From Rhizobium sp. 11515TR (GTDB lineage Bacteria > Pseudomonadota > Alphaproteobacteria > Rhizobiales > Rhizobiaceae), in contig NZ_CP022999.1 in assembly GCF_002277895.1 (NCBI RefSeq), positions 868,001-932,000 of the forward strand: a DNA stretch of 64,000 nt. The letters run 5' to 3'. Below are positions 7,430-16,175 of this stretch, piece by piece (position 1 is the stretch's first letter; each line of letters opens with the position of its first letter). The position numbers were made by a program, and so were the translations under genes. The notes under the pieces are model-generated. The model saw only the letters and a list, made by a program, of their open reading frames with translations. It was not told the DNA's origin and ran no database searches.

Positions 7430-7846
7430 TCAGGCAAGCTTCAGTTCGACATTGATGTTGCCGCGGGTAGCCTTCGAATAGGGGCAGGTCTGGTGGGCCT
7501 CCTCGACCAGCGTGCGGGCAAGTTCCGGCTCAATGCCGGGCATGCTGATGGTCAAGCGGGCCTGGAGGAAGTAGGCGCCTTCCGTGGTGCCCAGATCCAC
7601 TTCCGCATCGACGGCAAGGTCGGCTGGGAGCTTGACCTTGCGCTTGCCCGCAGCAAGGCCCATTGCGCCGATGAAGCAGGCCGACCAGCCGGCTGCAAAG
7701 AGCTGCTCGGGATTGGTGCCGGCATGGGCGCTGCCTGGAGGCGAAAGCTTGACATCCAGCTGGTTGTCATCGCTGCGCGCAAAGCCGTCGCGGCCACCGA
7801 TGGTGTGGGTCTTGCCGGTGTAGAGAACCTTGTCGATCTTGGTCAT
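7430..7846 (-). CDS. ohr: Organic hydroperoxide resistance protein Ohr (OsmC family)
   Basis: The 138-residue protein carries the Ohr catalytic set: Cys57 in the WSACF segment, resolving Cys121 in HQTCPYSK, and the conserved Arg19 and Glu47. Ohr is a cytoplasmic thiol peroxidase that reduces organic hydroperoxides, using lipoylated proteins as reductant. It is usually paired with the MarR-type repressor OhrR, but no ohrR gene is adjacent here and no clear TACAATT-type operator is seen in the 186 bases upstream. The gene is monocistronic on the minus strand. Confidence 0.95.
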   Translation of the reverse strand: MTKIDKVLYTGKTHTIGGRDGFARSDDNQLDVKLSPPGSAHAGTNPEQLFAAGWSACFIGAMGLAAGKRKVKLPADLAVDAEVDLGTTEGAYFLQARLTISMPGIEPELARTLVEEAHQTCPYSKATRGNINVELKLA

Positions 7847-8032
7847 GGAACACTCCTTTGTTGCGTTGCCCGCTCTGTTGTGGTGTGGGGCAACGTCCGT
7901 TGACGGAGTTGTTTTTGATGGATCGACGTATCCGGCATGTTTCCGGAATCGCCGGAAGTGTTACAAAACGTAGGCCTTAACGGGCCGGATACAAATGCTT
8001 ACAAATTGCCGGAAAGTCTTTCGAAGGAACAA

Positions 8033-9355
8033 TCAGGAAATAACGACTTCTGCCGCCAGGCCGCCACCCTCGCGGTTATAGAGCCTGACGGAGCCGCCGA
8101 GCGTCTGGGCAAGTTGCTGAGCAATCGCCAGACCAAGCCCTGTGCCGCCGGTGTTGCGGTTGCGCGATTGTTCCAGCCGGAAGAAGGGCTGCATGGCTGC
8201 CTCTATCTGGTCCTGCGGAATGCCGGGACCGCGATCCAGAACGGTGATCGCAATCTGGCCCGTATCCCGCCGCTCCACGGCGATTTCCGCCGCTCCGGCA
8301 AATTTCAGGGCATTGTCGATGAAATTGGTGAGGATGCGACGCAGCGCATGCGGCTTCGTCGTCGCCGTGCCCTGGATGAGGCCGAGAATCTCGACGGATT
8401 TGCCGGTGTCCTGATAATCGTAGCTGATACTTTCGATGAAGGAGGCAAGATCGATGCGTGCGCTCTTTTCGCCATTGCCATGGGCACTGCGCGCATAGGC
8501 GATCCCATCCTGCACCAGACGCTCGATCTCGCCGAGATCTTGCAGCAGCTTGGTCTTCTCGGGCGAATCGTCGGCAATGTCGGCGCGCAGGCGCATGCGG
8601 GTGATCGGCGTCTGCAGATCGTGCGAGATTGCCGCAAGGATCTGCACGCGCTCTTCGAGATAATGCGCGATTCGATCCCGCATGGCGTTGAAGGCCCTAG
8701 CGGCGTGCGCCACTTCGCTCGGCCCTCGATCGCTCAAGGCCGGGCTCTTGTTGTTGGGATTGAGCGCATCGGCCGCGGCAGCAAGCTCGGCGAGCGGACG
8801 CGTCGCCTGTCGCACGGCAAACCAGGTACAAAGCACGATCAACAGCATCTGGACGACAAAGACATAGGGCAGCCAGGCCGCGATAGGCATGACACCTTTG
8901 GGCGTGACATCGATCGTCAACGGACTGCCGTCGCTCAGATTGAGATGCGCTTGTAGCCGCGATCTCGGCCCCGGGATCGATTCCATGCGGATGGGAAAGC
9001 GATGGCCGACCGCATCCTCTATCTTAGCGGCGATCTCCGCGCCATGCGCAGAGGTATCGGGCACACCAGGCAGGCCCGTCCCCAGCTCGAAATTGTAGTT
9101 GCCGCGGCTCAGCCAATCGACAAAATTCGCCCTCTCATCGGCCGGCAGGCGATCGAGCACGGCGATCGAGGTGGCAACGTCGTTTTCCAGCGTACCGAGC
9201 ATGACCGCCTTTGCCGACATATAGCGCTCTATATAGAGCACGCTGAAGGACAGGCCGTAGGCGATCGCAAGCCCGGCTAGCAGGATCAGCGAAATGCGTG
9301 CACGCAAGGTGCTTGGCCACCATGGCCGGTGACCCGGAAGGTCGACCACGGTCAT
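8033..9355 (-). CDS. Sensor histidine kinase (two transmembrane segments, HAMP)
   Basis: The 440-residue protein has a TM helix at about residues 20-42, a periplasmic sensor region of roughly 120 residues, a second TM helix at 158-182, a HAMP linker, the H box AAISHDLQTPITRMRL with phosphoacceptor His245, and a C-terminal ATPase domain with N (LTNFIDNALKF), G1 (DRGPGIP) and G2 (GGTGLGLAI) boxes. The TPITRMRLRAD sequence is typical of EnvZ/RstB-like kinases. It overlaps the response regulator stop by four bases (ATGA), so the two are translationally coupled. The signal sensed is unknown. Confidence 0.92.
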   Translation of the reverse strand: MTVVDLPGHRPWWPSTLRARISLILLAGLAIAYGLSFSVLYIERYMSAKAVMLGTLENDVATSIAVLDRLPADERANFVDWLSRGNYNFELGTGLPGVPDTSAHGAEIAAKIEDAVGHRFPIRMESIPGPRSRLQAHLNLSDGSPLTIDVTPKGVMPIAAWLPYVFVVQMLLIVLCTWFAVRQATRPLAELAAAADALNPNNKSPALSDRGPSEVAHAARAFNAMRDRIAHYLEERVQILAAISHDLQTPITRMRLRADIADDSPEKTKLLQDLGEIERLVQDGIAYARSAHGNGEKSARIDLASFIESISYDYQDTGKSVEILGLIQGTATTKPHALRRILTNFIDNALKFAGAAEIAVERRDTGQIAITVLDRGPGIPQDQIEAAMQPFFRLEQSRNRNTGGTGLGLAIAQQLAQTLGGSVRLYNREGGGLAAEVVIS

Positions 9356-10092
9356 GGGCGAAGCTCCGCAATTTCCACCGGCACGGAGAAGACATAGCCT
9401 TCGCTGCGAACCGTCTTGATATACATCGGCTCGCGCGCGTCATCGCCCAGACGCTGGCGGAGCCGGCTGACGAGCAGGTCGATGGAGCGATCGAAGAGAT
9501 CGGCGTCGCGGCCCTGGGTGAGGTTCAGGAGCTGGTCGCGATTAAGCACCCGCTGCGGGTGGTCGATGAAGACGCGCAGCAGGCGGTATTCGGCACCGCT
9601 GAGCGTGATTTCCGTTCCATCCTTGTCGAGCAGATGACGGCCGACCGTATCGAGCCGCCAATCGCCAAAGACCAGCAATTGACCGGCTTCGCTGATCTGC
9701 AAGTTAGGCGGCAGCATGCGGGTGCGCCGAAGAACCGCCTTGATGCGGGCAAGCAGCTCGCGGGCGGCAAACGGCTTTGCCAGATAATCGTCCGCGCCCA
9801 TCTCCAGGCCGAGAATGCGGTCCATTTCGTCGCTGCGCGCCGTCAGCATGAGAATAGGCGTCGCCTTGTGCTTTCCGGCGCGAAGCTCGCGACAGAGCAC
9901 GAGGCCGTCATCGCCCGGCATCATCACGTCGAGTACGATCAGATCGACCGAGTTGGCCTCGAGAAAGCTGCGCATCTGCCGGCCATCGGCGGCCGTCGTC
10001 GCCCGCAAGCCGTTCTTCTTCAGATAGCTCGACACCAGTTCGCGGATTTCCCGATCGTCATCCACGATCAGGATATGGTCGACATGATCCAT
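9352..10092 (-). CDS. OmpR-family response regulator
   Basis: The protein has a receiver domain (acidic pair DDD at 11-13, phosphoacceptor Asp55 in VLDVMMPG, conserved Lys in LAKPF) and a C-terminal winged-helix domain (ITLSGAEYRLLRVF and the end SEGYVFSVPV). It is the partner of the kinase encoded just downstream. I chose the ATG at 10092 because it starts next to the receiver domain; ATGs at 10110 and 10113 are equally possible, as no strong ribosome site marks one of them. The Asp-nucleophile hydrolase lies 112 bases upstream on the same strand and may share its transcript. Confidence 0.92.
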   Translation of the reverse strand: MDHVDHILIVDDDREIRELVSSYLKKNGLRATTAADGRQMRSFLEANSVDLIVLDVMMPGDDGLVLCRELRAGKHKATPILMLTARSDEMDRILGLEMGADDYLAKPFAARELLARIKAVLRRTRMLPPNLQISEAGQLLVFGDWRLDTVGRHLLDKDGTEITLSGAEYRLLRVFIDHPQRVLNRDQLLNLTQGRDADLFDRSIDLLVSRLRQRLGDDAREPMYIKTVRSEGYVFSVPVEIAELRP

Positions 10093-10204
10093 TTCGATTT
10101 TCCCACTCATCATCGTAAGCACCAACCTACGAATAGTCATTCCTCGTCGCGCAACGGCAGCGGGCGCCGGCTTTGCCGGCACCCACTCGCACACTATCGC
10201 CGAA

Positions 10205-11257
10205 CTAGAAACGATCAACATCTATCACAGCCTGGGCGAAGGCTTGCGGGGCTTCCTGGGGCAGATTGTGCCCAATGCCGCCGGTGATGGTACGATGCTC
10301 GTATTTGCCGGAGAACTTGCCGCGATAGGCCGAAGGTTCCGGATGGGGAGCGCCGTTGGCGTCACCTTCCATGGTGATGGTCGGGATCGAAATCACCGGG
10401 CCGGCGGCGAGCTTCTTTTCATAGGCATCGAACTTCGCCTCGCCTTCGACGAGACCAAGCCGCCAGCGGTAATTGTGGATGACGATATCCACATGGTCGG
10501 GGTTGTCGAAAGCGGCGGCCGAACGATCGAAAGTAGCGTCATCGAAAGCCCATTGCGGCGAGGCGGTTTGCCAAATCAGCTTTGCGAAATCGTGCCGATT
10601 TTCCTGGTAGCCGAGGCGGCCGCGCTCGGTGGCGAAATAGAACTGATACCACCAGGCAAGCTCTGCCTTTGGCGGCAGCGGCTTGCGGTTGACCTCCTGG
10701 CTGCCGATGAGATAGCCGCTGACCGAAACCAGCGCCTTGCAGCGTTCCGGCCAGAGAGCCGCCATGATATCGGCGGTGCGGCCACCCCAGTCGTAACCGG
10801 CAACGACGACCTTTTCGATCTTCAGCGCGTCGAGAAGTGCGATCATGTCGACGGCGAGCGCTGCCTGCTGACCATTGCGCGGTGTGTCTTTCGAAAGGAA
10901 GCGAGTGGTTCCGTAGCCGCGAAGATAGGGAATGATGACGCGATAGCCGGCACCTGCCAAAAGCGGTGCTACATCGACGAAGCTGTAGATGTCATAGGGC
11001 CAGCCATGCAGCAGCAGCACGACCGGGCCGTTGGCCGGGCCGGCTTCCGCATAACCGACATTGAGCACGCCAGCATTGATCTGCTTCAGCGCGCCGAAGG
11101 AGGTGTGAGTGCCGGCCTTGACGGCAGGCAGGGTCGATGCGGAAGCCTTTGTTTCTTGCGCGCCGGCGATGGCAGGCAGACCGAATTCGGCGGCGGCAAC
11201 GGCGATGGCGGCCATGCCAAAGAAGCGGCGGCGGGTGTGGTTGATTTCCTCGGACAT
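10205..11257 (-). CDS. Tat-exported alpha/beta hydrolase, epoxide hydrolase/dehalogenase-like
   Basis: The 350-residue protein has a twin-arginine signal (TRRRFFG at residues 8-14, then a hydrophobic stretch to AGA at 31-33). The core shows HGWPYDIYSF (oxyanion) and a nucleophile elbow GYDWGG with Asp156 instead of serine, the arrangement of epoxide hydrolases and haloalkane or haloacetate dehalogenases. The catalytic His is in GGIGHNLPQ. The true substrate is unknown. The ATG at 11257 has a good AGGAGAG site. The frame stays open much further upstream, through the repeat at 11439-11569, but that extension is not protein-like. Confidence 0.82.
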   Translation of the reverse strand: MSEEINHTRRRFFGMAAIAVAAAEFGLPAIAGAQETKASASTLPAVKAGTHTSFGALKQINAGVLNVGYAEAGPANGPVVLLLHGWPYDIYSFVDVAPLLAGAGYRVIIPYLRGYGTTRFLSKDTPRNGQQAALAVDMIALLDALKIEKVVVAGYDWGGRTADIMAALWPERCKALVSVSGYLIGSQEVNRKPLPPKAELAWWYQFYFATERGRLGYQENRHDFAKLIWQTASPQWAFDDATFDRSAAAFDNPDHVDIVIHNYRWRLGLVEGEAKFDAYEKKLAAGPVISIPTITMEGDANGAPHPEPSAYRGKFSGKYEHRTITGGIGHNLPQEAPQAFAQAVIDVDRF

Positions 11258-11438
11258 CTGTCTCTCCTGTGGATTGGATCGTGAGCTTAGGAAAGCCAGC
11301 CACATGTATCGCCGATGTGTCGCGGCCAGTGGTGTTTTGAATGCCTTTGTAGCTTCAGGCGGCATAGATACAGTGTGATACAATTCGCCCCTCCGGCTCA
11401 GGGCGATCACATATGAGACCTGTCGGCGCAACCCGCTC

Positions 11439-11569
11439 CTTCTCCCCACGGGGAGAAGGTGGCGCGAAGGGTCGGATGAGGGGGTAGGCTGCCTTGGACT
11501 CACCGGCTTCTGTGTTCCTGGCATCCCCCTCATCCGCCTGTCGGCACCTTCTCCCCCAGGGGAGAAGGG
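11439..11569. repeat. RIME-like intergenic mosaic repeat
   Basis: This 131-base element has two hairpins with the same arms (CCTTCTCCCC/GGGGAGAAGG) at 11439-11460 and 11548-11569, nested outside a longer inverted pair GGATGAGGGGG (11475-11485) and CCCCCTCATCC (11526-11536). This layout is that of the short palindromic RIME-type elements scattered between genes in rhizobia. It lies in the 555-base divergent region between the hydrolase (11257) and dipZ (11813). Nothing else recognisable occurs in that region. Confidence 0.8.
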
Positions 11570-11812
11570 ATTGCGCAGCAACCGTCGCATCTCACACGCG
11601 ATTGCGCTGTTCCTGCCGGACTTGCTGAAAACCAGATCGCCGCCATCCGATTTGTATCGCAATGTATCGAAGCCCGAGACATCGACGTTTCGGTACATTC
11701 TGTCACCCGATCAGACACATTCGAGATACGTCGCCAACTGCAGATAGCGCCACTGCTGGGCACGGCACCTCGCCGTTCGCAGCCGGTCAATCGCTTCTAA
11801 AGGAACAAGACG

Positions 11813-13585
11813 ATGACGCTTCTCATCATAGCCTATCTCGGCGGTGCGCTGACGATCCTCAGTCCGTGCATTCTACCCATCCTCCCCTTTGTCTTTGCCC
11901 GTGCCGGGCAGCCCTTCGTCCGAAGTACGCTGCCCATGCTTGCAGGCATGGCGCTCACCTTCGCCATGGTCGCAACGCTTGCCGCAGTCGGCGGTGCGTG
12001 GGCGATCCGCGCCAATGAATATGGACGCCTTGCAGCAATCGTCCTGCTCGGCCTCTTCGGACTGAGCCTGATTTCACCGCGCATAGCGACCGCGCTTTCG
12101 CGGCCAGCCGTCGATCTCGGCAACAATCTCCTCAACGCTGCCGGCGCCAATCGCGCAACAGCGAGCGTCAAAAGCTCCTTCATGCTCGGCATTGCGACCG
12201 GCCTCCTCTGGGCGCCCTGCGCAGGTCCGATCCTTGGGCTGGTTCTGACAGGTGCTGCATTGAAAGGCGCCAATCTGCAGACGACGTTCCTGCTGCTTGC
12301 CTATGGCGCCGGCGCTGCCACCTCGCTTGCCGTTGCACTCTTTGCCGGCGGCAAGATCTTTGCCCGCATGAAACAGTCCCTTGGCGTCAGCGAACGCATC
12401 CGGCAGTTTGCCGGTGCTGCAGTTCTCGCCGGCGTTGCTGCGATCGCCCTTGGCCTCGATACCGGATTGCTGGCTCGCCTCTCCTATGCAAGCACCGGCT
12501 CTTTCGAGCAGGCCTTGCTGGAAAAGTTGCACCCCAAGACCTCAGCCCCGGAAACCGAAGTTGCCAGCAACAACGCCATCAAGGTTGCGACAGACGCGGT
12601 GCGCCCGTTCCATAGCGACCTGCCTGTCGAAGGCCCCGCCCCGTCACTCGATGGTGCAGTCACCTGGCTGAACTCGCAGCCGCTGACGTTGGCCGAGCTT
12701 CGCGGCAAGGTCGTCCTCATCGACTTCTGGACCTATTCCTGCATCAACTGCATCCGCACAATCCCCTATGTTCGTGCCTGGGCGGAAAAGTATAAGGATC
12801 AGGGCCTCGTCGTCATCGGCGTCCATGCCCCGGAATTCGCCTTCGAGAAGAATGTCGACAACGTCAAGAAGGCGATCGCCGACTTCAAGATCGGCTACCC
12901 CGTTGCAATCGACAACGACTATCGCATCTGGCGCGCCTTCGAGAACAATTACTGGCCTGCCCATTACCTGATCGATGCCAAGGGGCAAATCCGCTACCAG
13001 CACTTCGGCGAAGGCAATTATCGCCAGACGGAACAAGCGATCCAGAATCTGCTTCGCGAAGCCGGCAGCGACATGGCCCAAAGCGGCCCGGTCGTCCCCA
13101 ATGCTAGGGGTGCGGAAGCAAGCCCCGACCTTGGCCACATCCGCTCCGGCGAAACCTATGTCGGCTACAGCCAGGCTACAGGTTTCGTCTCCCCCGAAGG
13201 GCTGAAGGCGGATACCGCCGCCGATTATTCGATTGCCAATCCCGGCCTCAACCAATGGGGACTAACCGGCACCTGGACAGTCGGGTCTGAGCAGGCATCA
13301 CTCAACAAGGCAGATGGCGGCATCAGCTATCGCTTCAGTGCGCGCGACCTGCACCTCGTCCTTGGCCCCTCAGCGGACGGCAAGCCGATCCGCTTTCAGG
13401 TAACCGTAGATGGAAAGCCGCCCGGCGCCGACCACGGTTCCGATATCGATGCCGACGGCAACGGGACCGTGACCGCCACCCGGCTCTACCAGCTCGTCCG
13501 CCAGTCCGGTGACGTCACTGCGCGCAACTTCGAGATCCGTTTCCTCGATCCCGGGGTGCAGGCCTACGCCTTCACCTTCGGCTGA
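11813..13585 (+). CDS. dipZ: DipZ: CcdA-like membrane domain fused to thioredoxin and C-terminal module
   Basis: The 590-residue protein joins three parts. Residues 1-225 form a CcdA/DsbD-type electron-transfer membrane domain, with reactive Cys19 (ILSPCILPI) and Cys136 (LWAPCAGP). Residues 270-420 are a TlpA-like thioredoxin domain with a CINC active site (Cys310-Cys313). Residues 440-590 are the beta-rich C-terminal module typical of DipZ. It should carry reducing equivalents from cytoplasmic thioredoxin across the membrane to periplasmic thiols. The secreted hydrolase gene follows after 51 bases, possibly in the same operon. The length is normal for DipZ. Confidence 0.9.
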   Translation: MTLLIIAYLGGALTILSPCILPILPFVFARAGQPFVRSTLPMLAGMALTFAMVATLAAVGGAWAIRANEYGRLAAIVLLGLFGLSLISPRIATALSRPAVDLGNNLLNAAGANRATASVKSSFMLGIATGLLWAPCAGPILGLVLTGAALKGANLQTTFLLLAYGAGAATSLAVALFAGGKIFARMKQSLGVSERIRQFAGAAVLAGVAAIALGLDTGLLARLSYASTGSFEQALLEKLHPKTSAPETEVASNNAIKVATDAVRPFHSDLPVEGPAPSLDGAVTWLNSQPLTLAELRGKVVLIDFWTYSCINCIRTIPYVRAWAEKYKDQGLVVIGVHAPEFAFEKNVDNVKKAIADFKIGYPVAIDNDYRIWRAFENNYWPAHYLIDAKGQIRYQHFGEGNYRQTEQAIQNLLREAGSDMAQSGPVVPNARGAEASPDLGHIRSGETYVGYSQATGFVSPEGLKADTAADYSIANPGLNQWGLTGTWTVGSEQASLNKADGGISYRFSARDLHLVLGPSADGKPIRFQVTVDGKPPGADHGSDIDADGNGTVTATRLYQLVRQSGDVTARNFEIRFLDPGVQAYAFTFG

Positions 13586-13636
13586 AATTTCCCCTTCACC
13601 CCCAAGCAAGAACCTCAACTGACAGGAGTTACACCC

Positions 13637-14395
13637 ATGAAGACCCGCTTTCTCGCCATCGCCGCCCTTAGCCTTGCCGCAAGCACCATGGCACTCACAG
13701 CCCAGGCAGCCGACATCAAGAATATCGTCATCGTCCACGGTGCGCTGGCCGATGGCTCCGGATGGCGCAAGACCGCCGACATCCTTGAAAAGGACGGCTT
13801 CAACGTCACCGTCGTGCAGGAACCGATCACTTCGCTCGCCGACGATGTCGCCGCCACCAATCGCGTGCTCGACCTACAGAACGGCCCGAGCCTGCTCGTT
13901 GGCCACAGCTATGGCGGCATGGTCATCACGGAAGCGGGCAATCGTCCTGACGTTGCCGGCCTCGTCTATATCGCGGCGTTCCAGCCGGATAAGGGCGAAA
14001 GCCTGATCAGCCTTGCAAGCTCGAAGCCTGCAGGCAGCATGAACATCCGCGAAACCAAGGACGGCCAGTATCTCTATCTCGATCCGGCCACTTTCGCCGC
14101 CGACTTTGCCGCCGACCTGCCGAAGGATGAAGCCAGCTTCCTGGCGAAATCGCAGGTCTTCGCGTCGAAGGCGGCTTTCACCGCCAAGGTCGGCGACCCC
14201 GCCTGGAAGGCGAAGAAGAGCTGGGCGGTCGTCGCGACCAACGACCGCTCCATCAATCCCGAGCTGGAGCGCGACATGGCAAAGCGCGCCGGCAGCGACG
14301 TGACAGAAATCAAGGCGAGCCATGCCGTCTTCGCCTCACAGCCGGAAAAGGTCGCCGCCGTCATCGAAAAGGCAGCCAAGGACGCCGGCAAGTAA
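13637..14395 (+). CDS. Periplasmic alpha/beta hydrolase (esterase-like)
   Basis: The 252-residue protein has a Sec signal peptide (residues 1-25, ending AQA). Its compact alpha/beta hydrolase domain shows VHGALADGSGW (oxyanion region), the nucleophile elbow GHSYGG with Ser91, and a C-terminal histidine in ASHAVFASQPE. The pattern fits small bacterial esterase/hydrolase proteins of unknown substrate that resemble plant hydroxynitrile lyase and salicylate esterase folds. It lies 51 bases after dipZ on the same strand and has its own GGAG ribosome site. Confidence 0.85.
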   Translation: MKTRFLAIAALSLAASTMALTAQAADIKNIVIVHGALADGSGWRKTADILEKDGFNVTVVQEPITSLADDVAATNRVLDLQNGPSLLVGHSYGGMVITEAGNRPDVAGLVYIAAFQPDKGESLISLASSKPAGSMNIRETKDGQYLYLDPATFAADFAADLPKDEASFLAKSQVFASKAAFTAKVGDPAWKAKKSWAVVATNDRSINPELERDMAKRAGSDVTEIKASHAVFASQPEKVAAVIEKAAKDAGK

Positions 14396-14404
14396 ATTCA
14401 CGCA

Positions 14405-14433
14405 GGCGGCGGTCTCAGGAATGGGCCGCCGCC
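14405..14433. terminator. Convergent-gene hairpin
   Basis: GGCGGCGG (14405-14412) pairs with CCGCCGCC (14426-14433) around a 13-base loop, between the convergent hydrolase and O-methyltransferase genes. No T-run follows, so termination would need other help. Confidence 0.4.
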
Positions 14434-14445
14434 AACATCTGATCC

Positions 14446-15063
14446 TTATACAGGATCGTAGCGGCTGACTTCGATCCCAGAGCCGACGGGCAACAGAACG
14501 GAGGTAATGCCCGGCCTGGCGCGAACGGCTTCGCCGTAGCGTTTCACATCCTCATTGCCGGGCATGAACATATTGTCGGCCACGATGATCGCGCCGGCAT
14601 TGAGCTTCGGATAGAAGGCCTCCAGGCATGGGATGTAGAGATCCTTCCACAGGTCGACGAGGACGAAATCGACGCCGGAAGAAAGTGCCTTGATCATCTC
14701 GACGGCATCGCCGATCTGGAAATCGATATGCGCCGATAACCCTGCTTTTTCGGCCATCTCCCTGGCAAATTCGGTCTTGTAGGCGTGCAGCTCCATGGAA
14801 ATAAGCTTACCGCCGCTGGCGCGCGCGGCCTCGGCAAGCCAGATGCCGGAATAGCCGAAGGATGTGCCAAGCTCCAGAATGGTGGGCGCCTTCAAGCTCT
14901 TCGCCAGAATGTTGATGAAGCGACCCGTCTCCGGTCCGACTGCCCTCAACCGACGATCCTGACCACCGTCACGCCCGCCCGGCGGCATTTCCCTCGGCTT
15001 GCTCTGCTCTTCACGAATTAGCTCGTGATAGGCTTCGAGAACGGCTTCGATCTTCTGATCCAT
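14446..15063 (-). CDS. SAM-dependent O-methyltransferase
   Basis: The 205-residue protein has the class I methyltransferase fold of the caffeoyl-CoA/catechol O-methyltransferase group: LELGTSFGYSGIWLAEA (SAM-binding glycine loop), ISMELHAYKTEFAREM (ribose-binding acidic residue) and DFVLVDLWKDLYIPCLEAF (motif III/IV region with metal-binding Asp). The substrate is unknown. The ATG at 15063 is preceded by an AGGTGAG site and was chosen over the open frame 14 codons longer. It is downstream of, and on the same strand as, the LysR gene, with 121 bases between them. Confidence 0.85.
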   Translation of the reverse strand: MDQKIEAVLEAYHELIREEQSKPREMPPGGRDGGQDRRLRAVGPETGRFINILAKSLKAPTILELGTSFGYSGIWLAEAARASGGKLISMELHAYKTEFAREMAEKAGLSAHIDFQIGDAVEMIKALSSGVDFVLVDLWKDLYIPCLEAFYPKLNAGAIIVADNMFMPGNEDVKRYGEAVRARPGITSVLLPVGSGIEVSRYDPV

Positions 15064-15184
15064 GACACGCTCACCTTTCAAACAATCATCTCGATGATAT
15101 CTCACGCGATATGGCTACATCTCGATATGGCGCCACTCAAGCGCTATGGAGATTCATGTCTGAAACTTAATCTTTCGCCGACGT

Positions 15185-16081
15185 TCAGCGGGACGCATTG
15201 TGCTCGCGGATCAGATCAATCAAGGCCCGCAATCGGGCCGGCATCTGGCGGCGCTGGGCAAAATACAGGCTGAGCCCCGGATAGGGTGGGCTCCAATCCT
15301 CCAGCACCGCGATCAGATTGCCCGCCGCTATGTGCCCGGCAACGGAGGCTTCGCTGATATAGGCCAGCCCCGCCCCCTCGAGCGCAGCGCTTAACATCAG
15401 GTCGGAAGCATCGAGGGTGAGGCTTCCCGGCGCATCGACAAGGATGGACTGGCCGTGCAGCTCGAACTCCCAGCGATAAAGCTTGCCGCTCGCCATGCGG
15501 GCACGGATGCAGCGATGTCGCAGGAGATCGCCCGGAACAAGCGGGTATGGCCTGTTGCTGAAATAGGCGGGTGAGCCGACGACGAGCGAACGCAGCGTCG
15601 GAATAATCGGGATTGCGACCATATCTGTCGGAACTGCCTCGGCAATCCGAATGCCGGCATCAAAGCCCTTGCCAATGACATCGACCAAGGCATTATCGGT
15701 GACGATCTCGATTTCGACATCGGGATAGCGCCGGCCATATTCGAGAATAAGCGGTGTCAGAAGCATGTGCGCTGCGCCGGGCGCCATATTGAGACGAAGC
15801 GTGCCTGATATCGTACCGGAAGACAGGCCCGCATTTTCGATCGCCCTGTCGATTGCCACGAGCGCCGGCGCCACTTCCGCCACGAAGCGCTCGCCGGCAT
15901 CCGATAGCGTGACACTGCGCGTCGTCCTGTTGAAGATCCGCACGGACAGGCGTTCCTCCAGCGCGGCAACCGCATGGCTGAGCGCGGAGGAGGACATGCC
16001 GAGTTCGCGCGCAGCCGCGCGAAAGCCGCCGTGGCGCGCAACGGCCGCGATCGCCTCAAGCTCCGCTAGACTGGCCTTCAT
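15185..16081 (-). CDS. LysR-family transcriptional regulator
   Basis: The 298-residue protein has an N-terminal LysR helix-turn-helix (residues 4-60: LAELEAIAAVARHGGFRAAA, then SSSALSHAVAALEERL) and a periplasmic-binding-like effector domain. It is transcribed divergently from the aldehyde dehydrogenase gene, 94 bases away, which it probably controls. The sequence FNRTTRSVTLSDAG and the effector domain fit the AaeR/DsdC-like branch of proteobacterial regulators. The effector is unknown. Confidence 0.92.
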   Translation of the reverse strand: MKASLAELEAIAAVARHGGFRAAARELGMSSSALSHAVAALEERLSVRIFNRTTRSVTLSDAGERFVAEVAPALVAIDRAIENAGLSSGTISGTLRLNMAPGAAHMLLTPLILEYGRRYPDVEIEIVTDNALVDVIGKGFDAGIRIAEAVPTDMVAIPIIPTLRSLVVGSPAYFSNRPYPLVPGDLLRHRCIRARMASGKLYRWEFELHGQSILVDAPGSLTLDASDLMLSAALEGAGLAYISEASVAGHIAAGNLIAVLEDWSPPYPGLSLYFAQRRQMPARLRALIDLIREHNASR

Positions 16082-16175
16082 TGCGCGATTTTCCTTATCA
16101 GCCTGTCCCGCTTTGTCCTACTACACCGAACAGATAACGCGTCTTACCTCTGTCGTGAAGATGAAGGAGACGTTC

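Noticed and set aside
7847..8032. OhrR operator upstream of ohr
   Set aside because: No complete TACAATT-type inverted repeat was found, only half-site-like fragments.
11258..11698. N-terminal extension of the Asp-nucleophile hydrolase by about 147 codons
   Set aside because: The extension runs through the RIME-like repeat and lacks protein character; the ATG at 11257 has a good ribosome site and starts a Tat signal.
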